From contig NZ_RCTZ02000001.1 in the NCBI RefSeq assembly GCF_003667315.2, positions 62,001 to 126,000 of the forward strand: DNA of 64,000 nucleotides, read 5' to 3'. The translations under genes were made by a program, and so were the position numbers. The notes beneath the pieces are model-generated. The model did no database searches and had not been told where the DNA came from. It saw nothing but the letters and a program-made list of their open reading frames with translations. Positions 27,563-36,873 of the stretch are shown here, piece after piece (the first letter of the stretch is position 1; each line of letters begins with the position of its first letter). The stretch comes from Tropicibacter alexandrii (lineage in GTDB: Bacteria > Pseudomonadota > Alphaproteobacteria > Rhodobacterales > Rhodobacteraceae).

Positions 27563-27701
27563 TCCCGGTCCCCTTTTCCACGTTATCGGCCCAGCGATCG
27601 AGCCGCGCCGAAAGCCGGACAAGCGCCGCTTCGGCGCGGTGTATCCGCGCCGCCACCAGCGTTTCCAGCGCCTCGGCGCGTTTCTCGATACGGTCGATCA
27701 T
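27555..27701 (-). CDS. 48-codon coiled-coil gene overlapping nuoI
   Basis: The ATG at 27701 overlaps the nuoI stop as ATGA, and the TGA at 27555-27557 lies inside the start of the next gene (8-bp overlap). The 48-residue product ([20 protein letters not shown]..., ending EKGTGNG) is highly charged and helical, with Ile/Leu/Ala spaced in heptads. It has no membrane segment or cysteine. Overlap on both sides leaves almost no space that is not translated between nuoI and nuoJ, which is the main evidence that it is real. The function is unknown; a small clamp or assembly peptide is possible. Confidence 0.62.
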   Translation of the reverse strand: MIDRIEKRAEALETLVAARIHRAEAALVRLSARLDRWADNVEKGTGNG

Positions 27702-28192
27702 CTGTACGGCGCGTCGATTTCAAGGTTGCGGGCGATTTCGGCTTCCCAGCGGTCGCCGTTCTCCAAAAGCTTGGTCTTGTCGTAGAACAGTTCCTCGCGG
27801 GTCTCGGTGGCGAATTCGAAATTCGGCCCCTCGACGATGGCATCCACAGGGCAGGCCTCTTGGCAGAAGCCGCAATAGATGCACTTGGTCATGTCGATGT
27901 CATAGCGCGTGGTGCGGCGCGAGCCATCGGCGCGCGGTTCCGCGTCGATGGTGATCGCCTGCGCGGGGCAGATCGCCTCGCATAGTTTGCAGGCGATGCA
28001 GCGTTCCTCGCCATTGGGATAGCGGCGCAGCGCGTGTTCGCCGCGGAAGCGGGGCGACAGCGGCCCCTTTTCATGCGGGTAGTTGACGGTGGCCTTGGGC
28101 GCAAAGAAATACTTCAGCCCCAGCTTCATGCCGACCCAGAAATCCTGCAGAAGGAAATACTTGGCGGCGCGGGTATAGTCGATATTTGCCAT
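27698..28192 (-). CDS. nuoI: NADH-quinone oxidoreductase subunit I (two 4Fe-4S clusters)
   Basis: A 164-residue ferredoxin-like subunit. [12 protein letters not shown] and [12 protein letters not shown] carry the ligands for clusters N6a and N6b. The amphipathic N-terminus and the [20 protein letters not shown] pattern are typical of the alphaproteobacterial/mitochondrial TYKY type. It passes electrons from the NuoG/NuoD side towards N2 in NuoB. It follows nuoH by 3 bp and overlaps a 48-codon gene. Confidence 0.98.
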   Translation of the reverse strand: MANIDYTRAAKYFLLQDFWVGMKLGLKYFFAPKATVNYPHEKGPLSPRFRGEHALRRYPNGEERCIACKLCEAICPAQAITIDAEPRADGSRRTTRYDIDMTKCIYCGFCQEACPVDAIVEGPNFEFATETREELFYDKTKLLENGDRWEAEIARNLEIDAPYR

Positions 28193-28195
28193 GGA

Positions 28196-29230
28196 TCACA
28201 TCCCTGCCCAGCGAGCCCAGAACCCGCCGAAGATTTCGAATTTCGCGGCGAAGCTCACGAACACCACCCAAGCCAGCGAGAACGGCAGGAAGACTTTCCA
28301 GCCCAGCCGCATCAACTGGTCGTAGCGGTAGCGGGGGGTGATCGCCTTCACCATCGCGAAGATGAAGAAGAAGAACGCCATCTTGGCAATCATCCACAGT
28401 ACGCCATCCGGCAGGCCCGGGATCGGCGACAGCCAACCGCCGAAGAACAGCAGCGAGGTCAGCGCGCACATCAGGAAGATGGCGATGTATTCGCCCGCCA
28501 TGAACAGCAGGAAGGGCGTCGCCGAATATTCCACCTGATAGCCTGCCACCAGTTCCGATTCCGCTTCCGGCAAGTCGAATGGCGGGCGGTTGGTTTCGGC
28601 CAGCGCCGAGATGAAGAACAGGAAGACCATCGGGAAATGCGGCAGCCAGTACCAGCCGAAGAAGCCCCAGCCCGTGTCCTGCGCCTGCACGATGTCGCCA
28701 AAGTTCATCGAGCCGGTGGAGATGATCACGCCGATGATGATCAGACCGATGGAGACCTCATAGGAAATCATCTGCGCGGCGGACCGCAAAGACCCGAGGA
28801 ACGGGTATTTGGAGTTCGACGCCCAGCCGCCCATGATCACGCCGTAGACCTCAAGCGACGACATGGCGAAGACATAGAGGATCGCGACGTTGATGTCCGA
28901 AAGGACCCAGCCATCGTTGAACGGGATCACCGCCCAGGCGATCACCGCCAGCACGAAGGACGTCATCGGCGCCAACATGAAGACCGGGCGGTCCGCGCCT
29001 GCGGGCACGACGACCTCTTTGACGACGTATTTCAGCGCGTCCGCCACCGATTGCAGGATCCCGAAGGTCCCCACCACGTTCGGCCCCCGGCGCATCTGCA
29101 CCGCGGCCCAGATCTTGCGGTCCCCGTAGACGAGGAACAGCAGCGAAATCATCACGAAACCAAGCACAGCCAGACACTGAGCCAGGATTATGACGAAAGT
29201 GCCCAGGGGCGTTGAAAGGAATTCGGCCAT
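28196..29230 (-). CDS. nuoH: NADH-quinone oxidoreductase subunit H
   Basis: A 344-residue membrane subunit with eight helices, close in size to the Paracoccus Nqo8. [49 protein letters not shown] and [25 protein letters not shown] (quinone-cavity loop) are diagnostic. The start at 29230 ([12 protein letters not shown]) is the usual one. It forms the quinone entry site between the two arms of complex I. A lipoprotein gene lies 7 bp upstream. Confidence 0.98.
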   Translation of the reverse strand: MAEFLSTPLGTFVIILAQCLAVLGFVMISLLFLVYGDRKIWAAVQMRRGPNVVGTFGILQSVADALKYVVKEVVVPAGADRPVFMLAPMTSFVLAVIAWAVIPFNDGWVLSDINVAILYVFAMSSLEVYGVIMGGWASNSKYPFLGSLRSAAQMISYEVSIGLIIIGVIISTGSMNFGDIVQAQDTGWGFFGWYWLPHFPMVFLFFISALAETNRPPFDLPEAESELVAGYQVEYSATPFLLFMAGEYIAIFLMCALTSLLFFGGWLSPIPGLPDGVLWMIAKMAFFFFIFAMVKAITPRYRYDQLMRLGWKVFLPFSLAWVVFVSFAAKFEIFGGFWARWAGM

Positions 29231-29237
29231 CAGATCC

Positions 29238-29633
29238 TCACACCATCGGTATTCCGTTCTCGGCACAGGACAACGCGACGACTTCGGCGTCGATGGTCTT
29301 GAGCCCGCGGGGCAGCGCCGGTGAGATGGTGTAAACCGCATCTCCCCGCCAGAGGCCACCCTCTTCGTATACATTTGTGCGCAAATGACGCGCAAAGCCG
29401 TAGCCGCGGATCAGCGCATATTGCGCCGCCGCACACTCGGCATAGTCATTCACGTCCGCATTGCTGCGCGCGCCGCGCATTTCCACGTCGAATTGCACGA
29501 GATCACCTTCGAGCAACTTCGTCTTGATGCCCTGATAGACCGGCGTGAACGGCTGTTTCGCCTGCCCGGTGTCCGAGCAGGCGGCCAGACCGGCGGTCAG
29601 GGCCAACATGGATATGAGCGCGCGTGCGGTCAC
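29238..29633 (-). CDS. Lipoprotein between nuoG and nuoH
   Basis: A 131-residue predicted lipoprotein. The start is GTG at 29631-29633, directly after the nuoG stop; the next in-frame ATG would leave too short a signal before the lipobox LAAC (Cys19). The mature part has two further cysteines, at [17 protein letters not shown] and LSCAENG, which probably form a disulfide, and an [16 protein letters not shown] strand. I recognise no named family. It is co-transcribed with nuoG and nuoH and probably sits on the periplasmic face. Confidence 0.82.
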   Translation of the reverse strand: MTARALISMLALTAGLAACSDTGQAKQPFTPVYQGIKTKLLEGDLVQFDVEMRGARSNADVNDYAECAAAQYALIRGYGFARHLRTNVYEEGGLWRGDAVYTISPALPRGLKTIDAEVVALSCAENGIPMV

Positions 29634-31652
29634 TTACTCGGCAGCCATCGGGGCGTTGGCGCGGTCCTTCATGCCACGCGAGAGTTCCGCCATCAGTTCC
29701 GACGCGCGTGCGACCGGGTTCGTCAGGTAGAAATCCTTGACCGCGTAGCGGAAATCGGCGTCGCCCAGTTTCCCGGCCTCCAGCGGCCGCCAGTCGTTTT
29801 CCGGCACCTCGTCGATATTGGCCAGATGCGGCACGTCCTTGATCAGGGCGGTGCGCAGTTGTGCGAGGCTGTCCCACGGCTGTTGCGCGCCGATCTCGGC
29901 CGACAGCGCCCGCAGGATCGCCCAGTTTTCCTTGGCCTCACCCGGTGCAAAGCCAGCGCGCAGCGCCAGTTGCGGACGGCCTTCGGTGTTCACGAACAGG
30001 CCGTTTTCCTCGGTATAGGCGGCGGCGGGCAGGATCACGTCGGCGCGGTGTGCCCCCCGGTCGCCATGCGAGCCCTGATAGATCACGAACGCACCCTCGC
30101 CGATCTCGACCTCATCCGCGCCGAGATTGTAGATCACGTCGGCCTCTTGCACGGCCTCCATGCCACGGTCGTTGACAGCGCCCACGTCCAGAGCACCCAC
30201 GCGCGACGCGGCGGTGTGCAGCACCATGAATTTCGACGACCCGGCAGCGGCGGTCTGCATCGCGGTGCCCAGAACGGCGGCGCCATCTGCCTCGTTCAGG
30301 GCGCCTTGGCCCACGATCATCACGCCCCGGACACCGTCCTTGTCGGAATGATCCATCTTGGCCAGCTCGGCCAAAGCGGCGCGGCCCGTGCCCAGTTCGA
30401 TCACGTCATAAGACAGATCGACCGGGGTGCCGATGCGCGCGACCTTGGCCCCTGCGGCCCAAGCCTTGCGGATGCGGGCATTCAGCACAGGCGCTTCCTC
30501 GCGCGGGTTGGTGCCGATCAGCAGGATCATCTGCGCATCGTCGATATCCTCGACCGCAGCCGTCCCGACATAGGCCGAGCGGTTGTCCGCAGGCAGCTTG
30601 GCCCCGTCGGTGCGCGATTCGACGACACCACCCTGCCCCTCGACCAACTGTTTCAGCGCATACGCCGCCTCGACCGGGGCGAGATCGCCGACCAGACCGG
30701 CCAGCTTGGACGCGCCCTTGATCTTGTCGGCGGCCACCGACAGCGCCTCGGGCCAAGTGGCGGGGCGCAGCTTGCCATTCTCGCGCACATAGGGGCGATC
30801 CAGACGCTGGCGGCGCAGCCCGTCCCAGACAAAGCGCGTCTTGTCGGAAATCCATTCCTCGTTCACGCCGTCATGGTTGCGCGGCAGGATGCGCATGACT
30901 TCGCGCCCCTTGGTGTCCACGCGGATGTTCGACCCAAGCGCGTCCATCACGTCGATGGTCTCGGTCTTGGTCAGCTCCCAAGGACGGGCGGTGAAGGCGT
31001 AGGGTTTCGAGACCAGCGCGCCCACCGGGCACAGGTCGATGATGTTGCCCTGCATGTTCGAGTTCAGCGTCTCGTTCAGATACGAGGTGATCTCGGCATC
31101 CTCGCCCCGGCCCGTCTGGCCCATCTGGTGGATGCCCGCGACCTCGGTCGTGAAGCGCACGCAGCGGGTGCAGGAAATGCAGCGGGTCATGTGGGTCTCG
31201 ACCAGCGGGCCCAGATCCAGATCCTCGGTGGCGCGCTTCGGCTCGCGGTAGCGCGAGAAATCCACGCCATAGGCCATCGCCTGATCCTGAAGGTCGCATT
31301 CGCCGCCCTGATCGCAGATCGGGCAGTCGAGCGGGTGGTTGATGAGCAGGAACTCCATCACCCCTTCGCGGGCCTTCTTGACCATGGGCGAGTTGGTTTT
31401 CACCACCGGCGGCTGGCCTTCGGGGCCGGGGCGCAGGTCGCGGACCTGCATCGCGCAGGACGCGGCCGGTTTCGGCGGGCCACCGACGACCTCGACGAGG
31501 CACATCCGGCAGTTCCCGGCGATCGACAGCCGTTCGTGATAGCAGAACCGAGGCACCTCGACCCCGGCCTCTTCGCAGGCCTGGATCAGGGTCATTGCCC
31601 CGTCGACTTCGATTTCGTTGCCATCGATGATGATCTTGCGCGTATCGGACAT
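29634..31652 (-). CDS. nuoG: NADH-quinone oxidoreductase subunit G
   Basis: A 672-residue subunit, the short alphaproteobacterial/mitochondrial form (75-kDa type), without the extra domain of E. coli NuoG. The N-terminal 2Fe-2S domain has [21 protein letters not shown]; then [19 protein letters not shown], the His-Cys3 4Fe-4S site, and [17 protein letters not shown]. The C-terminal molybdopterin-oxidoreductase-like domain carries no cofactor in this family. The start at 31652 follows AAAGG; a Met 7 codons upstream is possible. It carries electrons from NuoF to NuoI. Confidence 0.97.
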   Translation of the reverse strand: MSDTRKIIIDGNEIEVDGAMTLIQACEEAGVEVPRFCYHERLSIAGNCRMCLVEVVGGPPKPAASCAMQVRDLRPGPEGQPPVVKTNSPMVKKAREGVMEFLLINHPLDCPICDQGGECDLQDQAMAYGVDFSRYREPKRATEDLDLGPLVETHMTRCISCTRCVRFTTEVAGIHQMGQTGRGEDAEITSYLNETLNSNMQGNIIDLCPVGALVSKPYAFTARPWELTKTETIDVMDALGSNIRVDTKGREVMRILPRNHDGVNEEWISDKTRFVWDGLRRQRLDRPYVRENGKLRPATWPEALSVAADKIKGASKLAGLVGDLAPVEAAYALKQLVEGQGGVVESRTDGAKLPADNRSAYVGTAAVEDIDDAQMILLIGTNPREEAPVLNARIRKAWAAGAKVARIGTPVDLSYDVIELGTGRAALAELAKMDHSDKDGVRGVMIVGQGALNEADGAAVLGTAMQTAAAGSSKFMVLHTAASRVGALDVGAVNDRGMEAVQEADVIYNLGADEVEIGEGAFVIYQGSHGDRGAHRADVILPAAAYTEENGLFVNTEGRPQLALRAGFAPGEAKENWAILRALSAEIGAQQPWDSLAQLRTALIKDVPHLANIDEVPENDWRPLEAGKLGDADFRYAVKDFYLTNPVARASELMAELSRGMKDRANAPMAAE

Positions 31653-31684
31653 GCCCGAGCCTTTCCAGTTCATTGGCTGGCAGC

Positions 31685-31702
31685 GCCCATCCGCAGATGG
31701 GC
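31685..31702. repeat. Small hairpin upstream of nuoG
   Basis: GCCCATC-CGCA-GATGGGC is a perfect 7-bp stem with a tetraloop, 33 bp before the nuoG start, in a 240-bp gap that otherwise holds an A+T-rich stretch (about 31790-31885). It may be part of a leader or a promoter region for nuoG; nothing decisive is visible. Confidence 0.4.
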
Positions 31703-31892
31703 CGCGGTCGCGTGCGTTCTATCGCGACAGTTCCGCCAAGGCCAGAGCAATGGGACCCGAAAACATGGAAAAATCGACGCGGGGCCAAACTGAAATATGC
31801 CACCGTCTGAATATCAGGCAAATTGGAAAGCCAAGCGTTTCCCGACACTTGCCGGAAAACGCAAGATTATTACCAAGGTAATTTGGTCGGGA

Positions 31893-32285
31893 TTAGTGCA
31901 AAAGCCGTCCGATCGCGCTGCCCTTGGCGATTTCGCCCTGCCCGAAGGCGCACAATTCGGGCGTCTTCGCCGCGTCGACCCCTTGGGTCCGCAACCAGCT
32001 TTCGGCCTTGGCGCGCATCCGCTTCTTTTCCGATTTCGAGCCGGTATAGGCGTCGATTTCCGCATTGGTGTAGCCGAGCGCCCGCGCCCGCGCGCGCAGG
32101 TCATTGATGGTCGACCACGCACGGATCATCCGCGCGTCGATTCCGTCGCATTCCTCGCGAATCTCGTTCGCGATGGCGATCATCATCAGGGCGTTGTCGA
32201 TCTCGGCCACATCCCGCAGCGGTGGTTTGGCGAGGGCCGGGCCCGCGAGCGCGACGCTCAGGGCCAGGGTCAGAATCAGGCGCAT
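31893..32285 (-). CDS. Small exported protein (DUF5333-like) in the nuo cluster
   Basis: A 130-residue protein with a Sec signal (residues 1-19, cut after ALA) and a helical, charged mature part with two cysteines (EECDGID and ELCAFGQ). It resembles the rhodobacterial family that I recall as DUF5333, often found in nuo clusters; the name is from memory and should be checked. No catalytic motif is seen. It is predicted to be periplasmic. Confidence 0.72.
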   Translation of the reverse strand: MRLILTLALSVALAGPALAKPPLRDVAEIDNALMMIAIANEIREECDGIDARMIRAWSTINDLRARARALGYTNAEIDAYTGSKSEKKRMRAKAESWLRTQGVDAAKTPELCAFGQGEIAKGSAIGRLLH

Positions 32286-32412
32286 GCTCGGCCTCCTTCA
32301 GGTTTTCGATTGCGCCGATCTGGCGTCGCAGCCCCCGGATATTCAATATCAGGACGCAAACCGTGCCGGGATGGGCGGAAATCCACGGATCGCTGCGCCC
32401 GGAAACGCGAAA

Positions 32413-32432
32413 GCCCGCCGATCGCGGCGGGC
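32413..32432. terminator. Hairpin after the 120-residue lipoprotein gene
   Basis: GCCCGCCG-ATCG-CGGCGGGC is a perfect 8-bp stem followed on the minus strand by only TTT, 25 bp beyond the lipoprotein stop. It is a weak or partial terminator. Confidence 0.45.
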
Positions 32433-32456
32433 CCACAAGGCGGATCGGGCCGCGGT

Positions 32457-32819
32457 TCAGCGGTCGCGGCAGGTGCCCATGAAGGTCACGGAGTCATTTT
32501 CCAGCCCCAGCGCCTCGCGCGGGGTGTCGGGGCCGACCTCCCAGTCGATGTCCGAGGTGCCGTAATACTTGATGCAGTGGATCTTGCCCTGATGTTCGGC
32601 GGCGGCAACCGCCCCGTCGAGCGATTTTGACACGCCGTTGACGGTCGAGACGAAATGCACCGGCTCCTTGCCGGTGGTCGCCCGTGCCTTGCCGCGGAAA
32701 CGCTGCCCGTCAAACGTGGTGCGCTCGGCCTTGGCGAACGACCCGAGACCCAGCCGACTGCACCCCGAAACGCTGCTGACGGAAACGGCCAAGGCCGCGA
32801 TCAAGACAAATCTGAGCAT
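32457..32819 (-). CDS. Lipoprotein of unknown function in the nuo cluster
   Basis: A 120-residue predicted lipoprotein with signal and lipobox VSGC (Cys20). The mature part contains KIHCIKYYGTSDIDW and ends FMGTCRDR, so it has two cysteines that could pair. No family is recognised. It is separated from its neighbours by 66 and 171 bp, so membership of the same transcript is less certain than for genes that overlap. Confidence 0.75.
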   Translation of the reverse strand: MLRFVLIAALAVSVSSVSGCSRLGLGSFAKAERTTFDGQRFRGKARATTGKEPVHFVSTVNGVSKSLDGAVAAAEHQGKIHCIKYYGTSDIDWEVGPDTPREALGLENDSVTFMGTCRDR

Positions 32820-32885
32820 CGAAATCCCTTTCCTGCAGTTCGGACATTCTCTGCCCTCCCCGGCACGAGGTCAAGTCGCCCCGCC

Positions 32886-33398
32886 TCATGCGCCGAACAA
32901 GAAACGCATCACCATCGCAAACAAGAACAGGAATGTGAGCCAGACCAGCTTGTTTGGCTTTTTCGCCGGGGGTGCTGGCGGCGTCTCGCGCACCATGCGC
33001 TCCAACGATGTCTCCTCGATCTGGCGCGCGCCCCAGTCGCCGGCCACCGGAACGGCTTCGGGCGCGGTCTCGTCCATGTCGGGCCTCGCCCACGGGCCCT
33101 CGACGGTGTCGGCCACCGGGTGATCCGTCGCGGTCTGCCACGGCGCCTTGCGCGCGGGGGCGGATTTCGGGCGGTCAGGAACCTGCGCACGTTCGGGGGC
33201 GGCCTGCCACGGCGCGGCCTCCGGGGCGATGTCATCCTCGATCAATCGAGCGGATTCAGCATCATAGGCGACCGGCTCCGGATCGGGCCGGTGCGCGACC
33301 GCGCGGCCCGGATCGAACCCGCAATAGGGGCAGGCATCGCTGCCCGCGCGAAGCGGTGTCCGGCACCGCTGACATTTGCGTCGCCCGAAGAACCCCAT
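32886..33398 (-). CDS. Zinc-ribbon protein with a C-terminal membrane anchor
   Basis: A 170-residue protein. Cys9/Cys12 and Cys23/Cys26 (KCQRCRTPL, ACPYCGF) form a zinc ribbon; a long acidic, Pro/Ala-rich, probably disordered middle follows; and a single hydrophobic segment (about 152-168, LVWLTFLFLFAMVMRFLF) anchors the C-terminus. The start at 33398 (MGFFGRRKC) puts the ribbon at the very N-terminus. The function is unknown. It lies on the nuoG side of a plus-strand gene and diverges from it. Confidence 0.78.
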   Translation of the reverse strand: MGFFGRRKCQRCRTPLRAGSDACPYCGFDPGRAVAHRPDPEPVAYDAESARLIEDDIAPEAAPWQAAPERAQVPDRPKSAPARKAPWQTATDHPVADTVEGPWARPDMDETAPEAVPVAGDWGARQIEETSLERMVRETPPAPPAKKPNKLVWLTFLFLFAMVMRFLFGA

Positions 33399-33581
33399 GG
33401 ACGGCCTCACCCTTTGTGCCGAACCATGTTATCCGCCTGCGGTCCAGAAGCAAGAAAAGACCTTTGCGGCCCGCCCGGCCCGGCACGACTTGGTCCCCGG
33501 CCAAGACCGTGGGCCGCCCCGCGTCGCGGAACAACCCGGCAGGTCTCATGGTTTGCTCCATAACCAAAGGAGGATTTTACC

Positions 33582-33767
33582 ATGGCCGACAACATCAAAA
33601 GCCGCCCGCTTTCCGAACGCGAGAAGATCGCCGAGGAGCAGACCGAGAAATTCGAGCAAAAGGATCAGGTCGGGCGCAAGAAGCATCCCGAAACGCATGA
33701 GGACATCTCCGAAGGGATGCCCGAGGCAGATCAAGAGAACCTGAAGGACGTGACCAAGACCGAGTGA
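33582..33767 (+). CDS. 61-residue hydrophilic protein encoded against the nuo genes
   Basis: A 61-residue, highly charged protein with many Glu and Lys and no cysteine or membrane segment (for example EREKIAEEQTEKFEQKDQVG). A strong AAGGAGG site precedes the ATG and a terminator follows, so this is a complete stand-alone gene. It is the only plus-strand gene between nuoA and nuoN. Its composition suggests a disordered, CsbD/stress-type small protein, but no family is recognised. Confidence 0.72.
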   Translation: MADNIKSRPLSEREKIAEEQTEKFEQKDQVGRKKHPETHEDISEGMPEADQENLKDVTKTE

Positions 33768-33778
33768 CACGTCCCTGC

Positions 33779-33815
33779 GGGACCGCGCCGGACATGGCGT
33801 GGTCCCGTTTTGTTT
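33779..33815. terminator. Terminator after the 61-residue gene
   Basis: GGGACCGCGCC/GGCGTGGTCCC forms an 11-bp stem with one G-T pair, followed by CGTTTTGTTT. It lies between convergent stops and may also end the nuoA-F transcript coming the other way. Confidence 0.78.
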
Positions 33816-33819
33816 GGCG

Positions 33820-34248
33820 TCATTTGACCCAGCGGAAGACCGTCTCGCCCCGGCTTTCGAACTGCGTGCGCCCCTGCACCACGATCCCGGTCGTATAGGC
33901 CGTCATGTCGTTGGGGTCCTTGGGCATGTAGATCGTGTAAGAGATCGGCGTGCGGAACGAGGTGTAATTGACGAGGTAGGAATTCGACTCACGCACGCGA
34001 CCATTGGCCTGCGTGCAGACGATCTTCGTCCCCGCGATATTGCCATCGATGCGGAACGTATCAGCCCCGAGGAAACGCCCCTTTTTGATGGTGGCGCTGC
34101 CGTCGCTGACGACGGTGCAGGATTCGCTCTTGGCGGAGTGGATCGCAAGGCCGAGACGCGAGTCGCCGGCCCCATCATGCGAGACGGAGCCATCGGAACA
34201 ACCAGCCAGCACGGTGACCAGAATAAAGGCGGAAGGGATGAGACGCAT
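33820..34248 (-). CDS. Lipoprotein downstream of nuoF
   Basis: A 142-residue predicted lipoprotein with lipobox LAGC (Cys17). The mature part is beta-rich and has SESCTVVSDGSATIKKG and KIVCTQANGRV, whose cysteines may pair. The start at 34248 (MRLIPSAF) gives a normal signal; an upstream Met would bury it. No family is recognised. It ends a block of minus-strand genes and converges on the 61-residue gene. Confidence 0.75.
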   Translation of the reverse strand: MRLIPSAFILVTVLAGCSDGSVSHDGAGDSRLGLAIHSAKSESCTVVSDGSATIKKGRFLGADTFRIDGNIAGTKIVCTQANGRVRESNSYLVNYTSFRTPISYTIYMPKDPNDMTAYTTGIVVQGRTQFESRGETVFRWVK

Positions 34249-34331
34249 GCGGAGGCCTTTCAACGTTTGATTGAGTGCCTCGTATCGCGGTTGTGCGATG
34301 GCCGCGAGAAAGTCGTGGAAATTCAACAGAA

Positions 34332-34351
34332 GTGATGCTGTTCGGCATCAC
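34332..34351. repeat. Hairpin downstream of nuoF
   Basis: GTGATGC-TGTTCG-GCATCAC is a perfect 7-bp stem in the 254-bp gap between nuoF and the lipoprotein gene. It has no T-run. The rest of the gap shows no gene or clear signal. Confidence 0.45.
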
Positions 34352-34502
34352 ATGCTGGTATCAACGGCTTTTCGAAAATGCCTAACCGCCGGTGCCCGTC
34401 TTGCGCAGATGGGCGGGGTCTGGGGGCCGGGCTCAGGCGGCATGCCGCAGCCCGGATCAGCGTCCGGACCGCGCATCGCGCCGCCTGCCCGTGTCGTCTG
34501 TC

Positions 34503-35801
34503 TTATTCAGCGGCAACCGCGCTGACGCGTCCGGTTTTCTGCGCCTTGATCCGATCCTCGATCTCGTCGCGGAAATTGCGGATCAGACCTTGGATCGGCC
34601 AAGCCGCCGCGTCGCCAAGCGCACAGATCGTGTGGCCCTCGACCTGCTTGGTCACGTCCCACAGCATATCGATTTCCTCGGGGTCGGCGTTGCCGTTCAC
34701 AAGGCGCTCCATCACGCGCATCATCCAGCCGGTGCCCTCGCGGCAGGGCGTACACTGGCCACAGCTTTCGTGCTTGTAGAACTTGGCCAGACGCCAGATG
34801 CCCTTGATGATGTCGGTTTGCTTGTCCATCACGATCACCGCCGCCGTGCCAAGGCCAGAGCCCAGCTCGCCGCGCAGATAATCGAAATCCATCACCGCAT
34901 CGCGCATCTTTTCACCGCGCACACACGGCACGGACGAGCCGCCGGGGATCACCGCCTTGAGGTTGTCCCAGCCGCCGCGAATGCCGCCGCAATGCTTTTC
35001 GATCAGCTCCTCGAAGGTGATCGACATGGCCTCTTCGACGACGCAGGGCCGGTTCACATGGCCGGAGATCGCGAACAGTTTCGTGCCCGCGTTGTTCTGA
35101 CGGCCAAAGCCCGCGAACCACGACGCGCCGCGGCGCAGGATGGTCGGGACCACTGCGATGGATTCGACGTTGTTCACCGTGGTCGGGCAACCATACAGGC
35201 CCGCGCCCGCCGGGAAGGGCGGTTTCATCCGGGGCATGCCCTTCTTGCCTTCGAGGCTTTCGAGCAGCGCGGTTTCCTCGCCGCAGATATAAGCGCCCGC
35301 GCCGTGATGCAGGTACAGGTCGAAATCCCAACCCGAGCCAGCGGCATTCTTGCCCAGAAGGCCCGCATCATAGGCCTCGTCGATGGCGGCCTGAAGCGCC
35401 TCTTTCTCGCGGATGTATTCGCCGCGAATGTAGATGTAGCAGGCATGCGCCTGCATCGCGAAGGACGCGATCAGGCAGCCCTCGATCAGCGTGTGCGGAT
35501 CGTGGCGCATGATCTCGCGGTCCTTGCAGGTGCCCGGCTCGGATTCGTCGGCGTTCACGACCAGATAGGACGGGCGACCGTCGCTTTCCTTCGGCATGAA
35601 GGACCATTTCAGACCGGTGGGGAAGCCCGCACCGCCCCGGCCCCGCAGACCGGAGGCCTTCATCTCGTCGATGATCCAGTCGCGGCCCTTCTGGATCAGA
35701 CCAGCGGTGCCGTCCCAGTGTCCGCGCTTCTTCGCGCCGTCCAGGGTGCGGTCATGCATCCCGTAAATGTTGGTAAAGATCCGGTCCTGGTCAGCAAGCA
35801 T
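34503..35801 (-). CDS. nuoF: NADH-quinone oxidoreductase subunit F
   Basis: A 432-residue subunit, the usual length. The NADH/FMN-binding Gly-rich loop [38 protein letters not shown], and the N3 cluster site [15 protein letters not shown] with a later Cys ([13 protein letters not shown]) are present. It oxidises NADH at the tip of the peripheral arm. A 72-residue membrane-protein gene lies 3 bp upstream. Confidence 0.98.
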   Translation of the reverse strand: MLADQDRIFTNIYGMHDRTLDGAKKRGHWDGTAGLIQKGRDWIIDEMKASGLRGRGGAGFPTGLKWSFMPKESDGRPSYLVVNADESEPGTCKDREIMRHDPHTLIEGCLIASFAMQAHACYIYIRGEYIREKEALQAAIDEAYDAGLLGKNAAGSGWDFDLYLHHGAGAYICGEETALLESLEGKKGMPRMKPPFPAGAGLYGCPTTVNNVESIAVVPTILRRGASWFAGFGRQNNAGTKLFAISGHVNRPCVVEEAMSITFEELIEKHCGGIRGGWDNLKAVIPGGSSVPCVRGEKMRDAVMDFDYLRGELGSGLGTAAVIVMDKQTDIIKGIWRLAKFYKHESCGQCTPCREGTGWMMRVMERLVNGNADPEEIDMLWDVTKQVEGHTICALGDAAAWPIQGLIRNFRDEIEDRIKAQKTGRVSAVAAE

Positions 35802-35804
35802 CTC

Positions 35805-36023
35805 TCAGTCCTTGTTCTTCTGGCTGGCACGCCAGAGCCCGTACATCATCCAGAAGGCCCACAGAAACCCGGCGCCAGCCGCCAGATCAAAGAAGGCCCG
35901 CGCGCGCTGGCTCCAGTCCAGCGCTGCGCCCAGGGCATTGGCGATGACCCAGACGATGCCCGTCCCGGCGATCACCAGCGCGATGGCGCGCTTGCGCCGG
36001 TCGAGGTCGTCAGAATCCGCCAT
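35805..36023 (-). CDS. Small two-helix membrane protein (DUF5337-like)
   Basis: A 72-residue protein with a charged N-terminus (DSDDLDRRKR), two hydrophobic helices (about 12-32 and 44-62) and a basic end. It resembles the small rhodobacterial family that I recall as DUF5337, found next to nuoF; the name is from memory. It is packed between nuoF (3 bp) and the upstream HHH gene (15 bp), so it is surely co-transcribed. No catalytic residues are seen. Confidence 0.75.
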   Translation of the reverse strand: MADSDDLDRRKRAIALVIAGTGIVWVIANALGAALDWSQRARAFFDLAAGAGFLWAFWMMYGLWRASQKNKD

Positions 36024-36038
36024 GCCCTGCCTCCGCCC

Positions 36039-36698
36039 TTATTTACCCAATTCCACGGCCTGCGCCACCCATCCGTTGCCGGATGCACGGCCTTTGACGC
36101 CGGGAAGGTTCTCATCCATCCACGCGACGTTCTGATCGGTCCATTTTGCGATCTGGTCAAGGTGGAAGATACCCATTTCATTGAGCGTTTGAGCCAATTT
36201 CGGGCCAACGCCGGTCAGCACGGTCAGATCGTCCGCCGTGCCTTGCGCCGCCTTCAGCATGGCGGGCTGGACGGGGCCACCCTCTGCCGCGGCGGTCGCG
36301 ACCTCTTGGGCCGGTTCGGCCACTGCGTCGACCGTTTCAGCGGCGGCTTCTGCGACCGGTTCGGCAACCGATGTCTCGACATGGCTCACGTCATAGGCGA
36401 TCTCCTTCGCCACGACCTGCGCCGCCTCGATTTCCTCTTCGAGGTGCTTTGCGGAAATCTCGGCCACCTCTTCGGCGGTCTCGCCGCTTTCCACGGCCAC
36501 CTTCACCGCGGCCACGCCGAACGGTGTGCAGATGGAGCCATAGGCAGGCGCCATGCCCTGAAGGCCCTGCCACGGCATCATGGCCAGCTTCATCATGCCC
36601 TGGGTCGCCTGCATGGCGAATTCCGTCTGGAAGGCCACCATCTTGATAAACGGCGAAAAGTCCGGGGTCATTGCGAAATACGGGGATTTGGTTGTCAC
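36039..36698 (-). CDS. Helix-hairpin-helix domain protein 1 of the nuo cluster
   Basis: A 219-residue protein. The C-terminal domain (about 157-215; LTVLTGVGPKLAQTLNEMGI, FHLDQIAKWTDQNVAW, GRASGNGWVAQA) is a helix-hairpin-helix module also found in the next gene and in the NuoE extension. The N-terminal region (residues 10-60) is Met/Phe/Gln-rich and phasin-like, followed by a Glu/Ala-rich, probably coiled stretch. GTG at 36698 is preferred because GGAG lies 7 bases before it; an ATG 9 codons later lacks a ribosome site. The family label 'flap-endonuclease-like' is often given to such domains, but I see no nuclease residues. Confidence 0.75.
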   Translation of the reverse strand: MTTKSPYFAMTPDFSPFIKMVAFQTEFAMQATQGMMKLAMMPWQGLQGMAPAYGSICTPFGVAAVKVAVESGETAEEVAEISAKHLEEEIEAAQVVAKEIAYDVSHVETSVAEPVAEAAAETVDAVAEPAQEVATAAAEGGPVQPAMLKAAQGTADDLTVLTGVGPKLAQTLNEMGIFHLDQIAKWTDQNVAWMDENLPGVKGRASGNGWVAQAVELGK

Positions 36699-36720
36699 GT
36701 CATTGCTCCATAGCTTGACA

Positions 36721-36741
36721 GGGCGTGGCCCACCCACGCCC
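36721..36741. repeat. Hairpin upstream of HHH protein 1
   Basis: GGGCGTGG-CCCAC-CCACGCCC is a perfect 8-bp stem 23 bp before the GTG start. It could influence initiation or be a leader structure. Confidence 0.4.
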
Positions 36742-36817
36742 GGAACAGCCCCGTTCCTCCCCAACAGTGCTGCCTCAGGCCTGACACAGCCTGCGCGGGC
36801 ATGCAAGCCAAAGCGAT

Positions 36818-36848
36818 GTCGCAGGGACCTTCGGCGGTTCCCTGCGAC
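36818..36848. repeat. Strong hairpin between the two HHH genes
   Basis: GTCGCAGGGA/TCCCTGCGAC (10 bp, extended by CC/GG with one bulged base around TTCGGC) lies 26 bp after the stop of HHH protein 2. No T-run follows on the minus strand, so RNA processing or stabilisation is likelier than simple termination. Confidence 0.5.
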
Positions 36849-36873
36849 CATTCATGCCTGACACTTGGTAAAA

